Assembly: GCA_016169945.1 (NCBI GenBank)
Contig: JADLSH010000057.1
Location: 62,001 to 126,000, forward strand
Reading direction: 5' to 3'
Origin: Trachythela sp. YZ-2020
Lineage: Eukaryota > Cnidaria > Anthozoa > Malacalcyonacea > Clavulariidae
Length of the DNA stretch: 64,000 nucleotides
In this document: positions 57,001 through 64,000 of the stretch, in pieces
Layout: every line of letters begins with the position of its first letter
Numbering within the stretch: the stretch's first letter is position 1
The notes under the pieces: generated by a model
The model's input: the letters and a program-made list of their open reading frames with translations, nothing else
Databases searched by the model: none
What the model was told of the DNA's origin: nothing
Translations under genes and position numbers: made by a program

Positions 57001-60000
57001 TTTTGCATTTTGACAATTCAGAGTCAAAAGATTTTACCGAAAGAAGCTCTCAATCAATCAGTAAATATTAATTAATACATCAGATTTTCTTAATCAATCA
57101 ATACAATCAGAACAAACTCTCAATGAATCAAACTTTCAATCACGTAATACTCTTATTGTATTCCAGCTATTGTTTTGTCGTGATCCTTGTTTTTCTAGAA
57201 TTCCGCAGTCGACATACTGTATGACAATGACCTTATGTCATGACTGCTTTGGTTTGTTTAATTAACATATTGTATAAAATTATATCTCTCTTTATGTATA
57301 GCTACAGTGTGAGTTCTGAACTATCTGGTATTACACATGATGCAACCGCATTTCTTGGTTGTGATAATCATAAGGTATTTATACTCATTTGTTCAACAGA
57401 TTACATTTTAGTGTCCATTTAGGTGCCTAATATACGAATGAGAAATTGATGAAAATGAACGTAAGAATTTGATTCAACTCTAAATAATACGTAGAATTCA
57501 GGTGTTCAGGTTCCTTTCAAATAACCTAAAAAATTTGTTTCCATTTGGTCCCGGGTGTCGTAACCAAGTCATGCTGATCGATGTAAAGAATCTAACTTAT
57601 CTTTTGTGTGATATATGCAAATGAGTCTTCTAATAATATTCATTGGGCAAATTGCCCAATGATGTGTGCCTATCTCGTGCAGGCGGTTTATACCCAGTAA
57701 ATTGGCCGTGCTAAAAAGCGATCCCAGGAGAAATACGGTCCATTCATGTATTTCATGAACGTGCCATTTTATATAAAATTTGACGCTATTTAGTAATTCC
57801 AAAATATTTGACCCAAACTTTACATATGTGGTCAAACTGAATACAGTCGAAAAATATGAATACCGTAATTATCAGTTTTAAATCAAGATTTTCAGCTAGT
57901 GAGAATTTAAAAGAAAGCCTTATGTGGCGGGGTAACCATAGGCATTGTTGTTCAACAAAGACAATGCACATTATCGATACCGAGTTCTAAAAGAACTGTT
58001 AAACGCGATATACATATATAGTTTTCAAAAACAGTAAATACTATATATTTCACAGACTTCATTAACACAGATGCCATAGGGTACAACTCTATGTCCATGG
58101 TAAATTTGTAAGACTAGCTGAAAAGGTCAAATTGAAGAAATGAAGATATATTCTACTCACGTATTTATTACATTGCGAATTGAAGTTCCATGCTCTTAAA
58201 TTCCACTCATATTTGCATTGATAAAAAGTGACTCTTCTGAATTCATTCTCGGTTTAAATTTTTCTTGGTCTCTCGGTCCAAATACTCGGAAATTTTATCC
58301 CAAAGCCGTTGTCTCAGTCTAGCACTATAACTCTAAACAGTCTGGCTACATGAAGCATGTCCATGCACGAGGCGATTAATTTGCATGATGAACAAAACGA
58401 AGTGGGCGTTATGCATCTGAAGTTTAATTACTATTGTTTGGTAGCTATAACTCAACCGTGTTCGGCAGACAATAGAAAATAATGCTCATAGAAGTCAATC
58501 TTTTGTATAGTCAAGTTTGGAGTTATTCAAAGCACTAATTCAAGTTTTATCATATCTAAAATATTAATATTAAATATGATAAAACGCTCCTAAGTCCTGG
58601 TCGTGTTTAAATATTACTTAATTGACTGCAAAGAAACAGGTGCACTTTATTACATCGGCTATCTTAAGGTGAAGCAATACGAGCAACCTACCAAAACAGA
58701 CTTCAACACGCATAAGTTACAAAACATGAGACAACTTTTGTAAACATTTCTAATTAACATGCATTGAAATACGTTTTTGTTGCAAGTTGCCGAAATTTTG
58801 TTGCTGGTATTACTTTGCCTTTAAACGAAATGGAAACCAGGCTTACTTCAATTCTTAAGCTCCATTTTTGAAGCTGATTCTGCGTTTTGTTTATAGTGTT
58901 GTGCATGTTTCGGTCCTAAAGGTGGACGGGATCATTATTGCAGCAAAAAATGCAAAGCCATTAATGGTGGAACCGTTTTAACCAATCACGTTTATGCATG
59001 GTTTTGGATCAGAACACGAATGCCTAGACGAGTGTGGAAAAGATGTATGGAGTTTAAGATGAAGACAAAATCAGGAAAAACTGAAACGTATTATATTGAT
59101 AAAGAGACTGGAACCTCTCGTAAGGTAATGTGTGGAAAAGATAAAAGGATTCATATTGGTCGAACCGCTCCATTGAAAATTGTAAGGTGACTATTATAAG
59201 AAAGAGTGATGAAATTCGTTCGCAATTTTAATTGGCAAGGCGATCTGCGTCAACTTTTCGGACAAGTTAGCAAGCATTTGTCGGCAGGTATTATTTTCAG
59301 TATAGAAATTTTTTCGGTAGCAAAATTAATCTAAAATCTCTATTGAAACAGCCGAGGGTATCAAATGCAGTAATTCTTAAAACATGTATCACATGATTCG
59401 AACATTAAAATAATTAACATAACATTAAAAGTCAATAGATGCACGTATCGATGAAAGTAGAAAAAAGGTACAAAAACATCTAAAGATATTAAACTTTACA
59501 TGAACGATTTTTAATGTACGAAATTCCTTCTTTCACAGGGATCATGTTCAAAGCAATTTCAGACATTCTTGAATGAAGGTGTAAGTAACAATTTGCAGTA
59601 GTCGTCAAAGTCCTATCCATATCAGACCTGATGGGATGTGAAAATGAACATTCCAAAATATATTTTCGTCATCTAAGCTCCAAACCTATTGATCCAAAAC
59701 TAATCCACTGTCATTTCAAACTCTTTCAGACACTCTTAGTTAAAAACAAAAAAAGCTTCGAAAATCTCCCACCAGTGCCAGGACTGCTTTCATTTCGCGA
59801 GGATAATGAAAAACTTTATGTAAACAAAGGAGATGGATGGGATGAGATAGGCAGTGAAGAAGAGGTAAACGTTGATATTTGTCTAATTAACAAGGAAATT
59901 GCATGGAAATTGCATGGAAATTGCGAGTGCCTCGTACCTATAGTCCTGAAATACCCGGTTATTTTCTTATGTTTCACGCCCAAGCCAAAAGGCTAAGGGT

Positions 60001-62249
60001 GGTAGCATATAGTAAAGTCTGTGTAGACGAAATACGATTGGAACGACAACGTTTACTTGAAAAAGCCAAACGTTTTTTTACCGAATTGTGTTCCATCAGG
60101 ATCATATTTAAACACATGAAACTGTAAGAAAGAGAAGACGGCTCCAAAATCTCGTATTTATGATAAAATGATTAAAAATATTAAAGCCCGTTGTCTAATT
60201 ACTATAATACAATAATTTGACATCAACCTGCCTTTTCTCGACAGCCATGCTCTATTAGAGATTAGTAGAATCATACTAGTATACTATTGCAAATGCTGTA
60301 ATTTGATTGGCTACGCTACTCGCTATCTAATTGTCGATAGATAGCGAGTAGCGAAACAGCCATCTCCTCGGCGCGATTTTTAACGAATTTATTTCAATAA
60401 ATTATGAAAAACGTTTTGAAATACTGTTTTCTTGCTGGTTTCTACTAAAACAATTAGATTATTCGCTCTCGATTTCTATGAGATGATAGTTCATTCGGGC
60501 TTCGCCCTCATCAACTATCACCTCATAGAAATCTTGAGCTCATAATCTAATTGTTAAATAGACGCACGATGACGGCATTTCAGTGACGTAATATCTTTAG
60601 GCCAATCACAGCTCTTTCAGAAGCATCATGAACCAATGGCGTGCCTTGTTTTGTATAGATCATAGATCACGTCAAATGGTGTGTAAATCTTTTTCCGTCA
60701 CGTTTCAAAGCTCCAAAACTTTTCGGTATATATACGAGCTGAGTTGAGCGGTTTTTAAACTTTTTGCCGTACGTCATAACGTGGTAAAAACTCGCCCCGG
60801 GCAGCTCATGGGCCACTTTATTGTTCTTACCACGATATCAGACGTCATTCTGTGTATTTATAACTATATTTGTTATATGTATTACAGTTGTAACATTATA
60901 AACCCCCATTAATAAAGAGCCACACACGAGTGATAATTATGGTATCTCAAACGTGCGGTGCCAGTGTGGGTAGAGTATAGCAAAAACGGCGGTTGACTGT
61001 TGTGTAAAACTACCTGAAAATACAATGAGAACTTCGACGTTTCGAGCGAAGGCCCTTCCTCCTACTAACTTCCAGACGAAGGGCCTTCGCTCGAAACGTC
61101 GAAGTTCTCATTGTATTTTTCAGGTAGTTTTACACCACAGTCAACCGCCGATAATTATGGTAGGCTATTTCGACTTATACTTGTACATAAAATGTTTTTA
61201 GACTCGGCTTTTGACAGCTCAAGTTAAAGATCTGAAAGAGAATTTACAAAAGAAAAACTCCCAGCAAGACGCCATGATTCAAAACCTGAAGACAAATATA
61301 AATACAAAGTTTCAAAGTCTCAGCAACAAAAACTCCCAGCAAGACGGACGAGTTCAAAACCTGGAGACAAATATAAATACAAAGTTTCAAAGTCTTGAAA
61401 ACAAGTTGAAAAAGATTGAAACAAAATTAGACGGTAAGTCCAAGCAGACAATACAATATGAGATATTGCTTGTTGGGAATATTCAAACTACTGGCAAACA
61501 TCAAAATGGTTTTGGCGGGAAATCCCCAAGGCTTGTCAAAATACGGGTTTCAAACCGTTTTAAGCTATAATCACTATTGTGATATAAAACAACAACAAAT
61601 ATTATTATTTTATGATATTTCAGCTACATTGCTAACATCTTGCAAAGATATCCTGGCAATATATAAATTCGCAGCTTCAGGAACTTACTGGATCAAACCT
61701 GCAGACAATACACCGGCATTTCAAGTTTACTGTGACATGGAAACTCACGGGGGAGGCTGGACCTTGGTTTACAGCTACACCTTTACAAATTACAACATTT
61801 TTAGCTCAGCAAGCAACGCCGTAACCCCCCGTCCAAACTGGCCTTCCCGTGGCGCCAATGTCCCAATCTCAACCACTCCTCCACTCAATGAGTCATCACG
61901 TGGGGCTGTAGACTGGAATCTTTGGAAGAACATTGGGCAAGAGATAATGATTAAGTCAAATATCAATGATTGGATTGTGTGTCAACCAAATGTTGGAAGT
62001 CTGGTCACAAATAAACACGGATCAATGAGTTGTCAGAATATAAAGAACGTGGCACCTGCTTGTAGTGGTGTGGCACCAAAGAGAGTTTCTTGGTACTATA
62101 CTGGACCATACTTGGCAGCTTCCAGGATATATTATTTCTTTGATGGAGACACAGGTAGTAACTGGCCAATACATGATCCTTGTGGCCAATATCGCGTAAA
62201 TCAAAAGAAAGGAGTTTCCAACCCTGGCGGACAAATCTATCTTCGCTAG
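54002..62249 (+). CDS. Gene C: long secreted fibrinogen-related protein, 12 exons
   Basis: Exons 54002-54085, 54433-54553, 55202-55323, 55940-56148, 56547-56724, 56808-56902, 57302-57374, 58897-59124, 59539-59580, 59730-59864, 61202-61433 and 61624-62249 keep frame: 714 aa. Domain order is as in gene A, with substitutions throughout (LPVCQKPNAGIRKLYRKVSG, GWCDTRTDSGGFLLIG, LPPVPGLLSFREDNEKLYVN). The signal peptide (MTLYLRFGKVRAVFLFIAVQ) and promoter flank are S-type, unlike A and B. Exon 5 uses the acceptor catgcag|GTT, because the upstream cccag|GTC would run into TGA. Exon 11 encodes two NTKFQSL-type coil repeats. Exon 12 has the common fibrinogen-like framework, with variable parts GVAPKRVSWYYTGPYLAASR and DTGSNWPIHDPCGQYRVNQ. 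AATAAA is at 62488. It is the oldest-looking long gene, since its introns no longer align with those of A and B. Confidence 0.88.
56160..56400. repeat. Intron 4 tandem repeat of gene C (pentamer-based, TTGTG/CTGTA)
   Basis: About 240 bases built from ctgta, ttgca, ttgtg, ctgtg pentamers, at the same intron position as the repeats of genes A and B. The Cys-rich open frames over it are artefacts of the repeat. Confidence 0.88.
57375..58896. other. Intron 7 of gene C, possible degenerate element
   Basis: A 1.5-kb intron against about 230-270 bases in A and B. Near the left end is gtttccatttggtc with gtgtcgtaac (about 57538-57565) and near the right end gaaatggaaaccaggctta (about 58828-58848). 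These are inverted words that also terminate the palindromes in intron 3 of A and B. Between them nothing coding was recognised. Confidence 0.4.
60305..60560. repeat. Two hairpins in intron 10 of gene C
   Basis: First, a compact palindrome at about 60312-60356 (gctactcgctatctaattg with its reverse complement). Second, an inverted repeat at about 60449-60557 (acaattagattattcgctct / gagctcataatctaattgtt, inner tttctatgagatgatagtt / aactatcacctcatagaaa) with an attcgggcttcgccctcat loop. They are probably fold-back element remnants. Confidence 0.6.
60987..61150. mobile_element. Perfect fold-back element (CGGCGGTTGAC ends) in intron 10 of gene C
   Basis: Arms of about 75 bases: left cggcggttgactgttgtgta through gagaacttcgacgtttcgag and cgaagggcctt; right is the reverse complement ending acagtcaaccgccg. 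A solitary right arm of the same family lies at about 3140-3225. It ends about 50 bases before the exon 11 acceptor. Confidence 0.8.
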
Positions 62250-64000
62250 AAGCCAAATCTTTACATCCAGTAGTTTGTTTTATATAACATATACACTTGA
62301 TATAACACACAAGTAATCACGACATAGATATAGCTTCTTTGTATAATCTCTAATTTCTAAGACGATATTATTAATACTGCACGTGAAGCGTTTCTATTAT
62401 CTGCAACGTAGAAAAACACTTCATAAGAATTAGAAAACCTTTAGCATTGGTGTTAACGTTATATTAGTAATCGTGTTGTAATCGGAAAATAAATTTCCGA
62501 ATTTTTTGCAGTTTATTCAGTAATTGAGGCACATCACGCAGCATTAATTTTGTTTGGGGGAGCTAGTGTCAATTTTAATTTTCTAAAGCAATCTCGTATA
62601 CAGTCGTAAGAACATGCAAGGGAATCTCCAGTTGAGTAACCTGGCATTGCAGTTAGTTGACGTCATATTTATTACTTCGTTACCCATCTTCGTTTCCAGG
62701 GCTTCTCGGTCCTCTAAGCCCACCGTCTACACACTGAAACCAGAGGCAGAGGACTAGCTAGAATAATGCGATCTTTTTGCGATCTATACTGTCTGGTAAT
62801 TTAGTTCTGGGAACAAACCATATCTGATATTTTCTTGGTTGGTAGCTTGTATAATGCCGTATTAATGCAAAAGGATTATTAACACGAACGCAAGTTCATC
62901 TGAGCAAACAAACTAAACAGATAGATTGTTTTGACGGATGGTCGATCCGTCGGTGTGCCGCGTTTGTACACAAAGTTCGTCTAGATAAATCATTCTTCTC
63001 TGCCGTCTACAGAATATTTTTGTTACTTTGGTCCTGTATACAAAATTCCCAATATTATGATTTTCGTCCTCATTCAATAATTACTCAATAATCGCTCCTC
63101 AGTTGGGCACCATAACGTCATAGACAGCTGCTATTTACATTGACATAGTTAAAATTCGGGCAAACCGAACGAAATACACAAGCCTCAACTTGGGGCGCTT
63201 TCCCAATATATCCACGACCTCAAATTCCCAACTATATGTAATCTATTTTAATACCCTTAAACCCTTCTTAATCCAAGACCTAACCTTAACCTAACGGCAG
63301 ACCAAAAACTGAAGTACAACCAATATTGAAACCAATATGTATTAATATGGAATCTACTTTGTTTGTGAATATATCAAGTAAGGAGCTATTCCATTTGGGC
63401 CCCACTCAAATTCTACATTATTTTTAGCAACAAAGTTCTAGCAAATAATTTTCAGCAAATAAATGTCAAATTTTTGTTCTGCGAAACTTCAATATTTATC
63501 GTATATGTACACAAAGTCAAAGTACATTATCTTTTGACTTCCGCTAAGAAAAATTGACAAGTCCTCTTTGTTTGGCATTTTGGCCAATATAAATATTCCT
63601 TTGTGGCTATTGTGCGCGAGAAAAACAAACCTCTCCACTATAAGTGTACTTCAAATCTGTCAGATTTTAAACAAACCAGTTCTCTTTAAAATTCGTAAAT
63701 TCACATACACAGTTTTGTAAATTGAAATCGTATAAATTTGTGAGATTGTTCCCCCCCTCTCATAAAAAAAATGTAACCATATCTTCCTTGCACAGAACCA
63801 GTGCACAGAACTGGTCATTCTAACTGTGGTAAATGTGACTATTAACTAATGAATTCACACCAGGTTAGGGTTAGGACTAGGGTTACGATTAGAGTTAGGA
63901 TCATTATGATTAAAATTCAGGTTGTTAATATGGAATTTGAGCGCTATCTTAAATGGAGTGAACCCGCTGGTGTGGACATATAAAGTATATACATAGCTAC
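62250..64000. other. 3' flank of gene C and downstream unique sequence
   Basis: The first about 350 bases match the common 3' flank of the array, followed by the cgtttccag module (about 62690) and a stretch shared with the other spacers (gggaacaaaccatatctgat at about 62811). From about 62950 onward the sequence is unique and AT-rich with no exon recognised. The array therefore seems to end here, or the next copy lies beyond the window. Confidence 0.5.
63862..63902. repeat. Degenerate telomere-like (TTAGGG) stretch
   Basis: About 40 bases read ggttagggttaggactaggg and related words, resembling a short interstitial telomeric repeat. It has too few perfect units to suggest a telomere. Confidence 0.5.

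Noticed and set aside
59903..60127. 74-codon frame after exon 10 of gene C
   Set aside because: It follows the exon 10 donor (GTAAAC at 59865) in intron 10, has no counterpart in A or B and no acceptor.
63862..63902. Telomere end
   Set aside because: Only a few imperfect TTAGGG-like units followed by ordinary sequence.

Overview
The window is intron-rich, AT-rich metazoan DNA packed with small inverted-repeat (MITE-like) elements, tRNA-derived SINE pieces and minisatellites. A P4-ATPase of the ATP9 type, a class A amine-type GPCR and a tandem family of secreted fibrinogen-related proteins of the kind seen in corals and sea anemones suggest a cnidarian, probably an anthozoan. This assignment is inference; no species is identified. 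There are no bacterial-style operons and no CRISPR array. All gene models are spliced models built by eye from GT/AG junctions, reading-frame phase and comparison between paralogues.

Layout: (1) 1-6455, plus strand: the 3' end of one gene and two complete two-exon genes for small type I membrane proteins, with Cys-rich extracellular modules and a PPxY-bearing cytoplasmic tail (Shisa-like architecture). (2) 6766-15297, minus strand: 14 coding exons giving the first 457 residues of an ATP9A/ATP9B-type P4-ATPase, ending just after the DKTGTLT phosphorylation motif. The catalytic C-terminal half is not visible in the remaining 6.7 kb, so the membrane-protein genes either sit inside a large ATP9 intron or mark a truncation. 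(3) 15.3-19.1 kb: no recognisable gene. (4) 19127-21297: a complete three-exon rhodopsin-class receptor. (5) 22.4-62.3 kb: a tandem array of fibrinogen-related genes. Three short genes (S1, S2, S3; about 280 aa: signal peptide, short coiled coil, fibrinogen-like domain) are followed by three long genes (A, B, C; 12 exons, about 715-735 aa: signal peptide, N-terminal fibrinogen-like module, a collagen-trimerisation-like motif, coiled coil, C-terminal fibrinogen-like domain). One terminal-exon duplicate with four single-base deletions and one tiny terminal fragment lie among them. (6) 62.3-64 kb: no gene seen.

The fibrinogen-related array is the most interesting system. Six C-terminal domains share an almost invariant framework but differ sharply in short surface-loop-like segments, and the genes look mosaic: A and B share 5' exons and introns, B and C share the start of the last exon, and C carries an S-type signal peptide. 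This looks like a diversifying secreted lectin/recognition family, comparable in logic to snail FREPs or ficolins. The function is inferred, not shown. Gene B carries a one-base deletion in a homopolymer within exon 8, so it is either broken or affected by a sequencing error.
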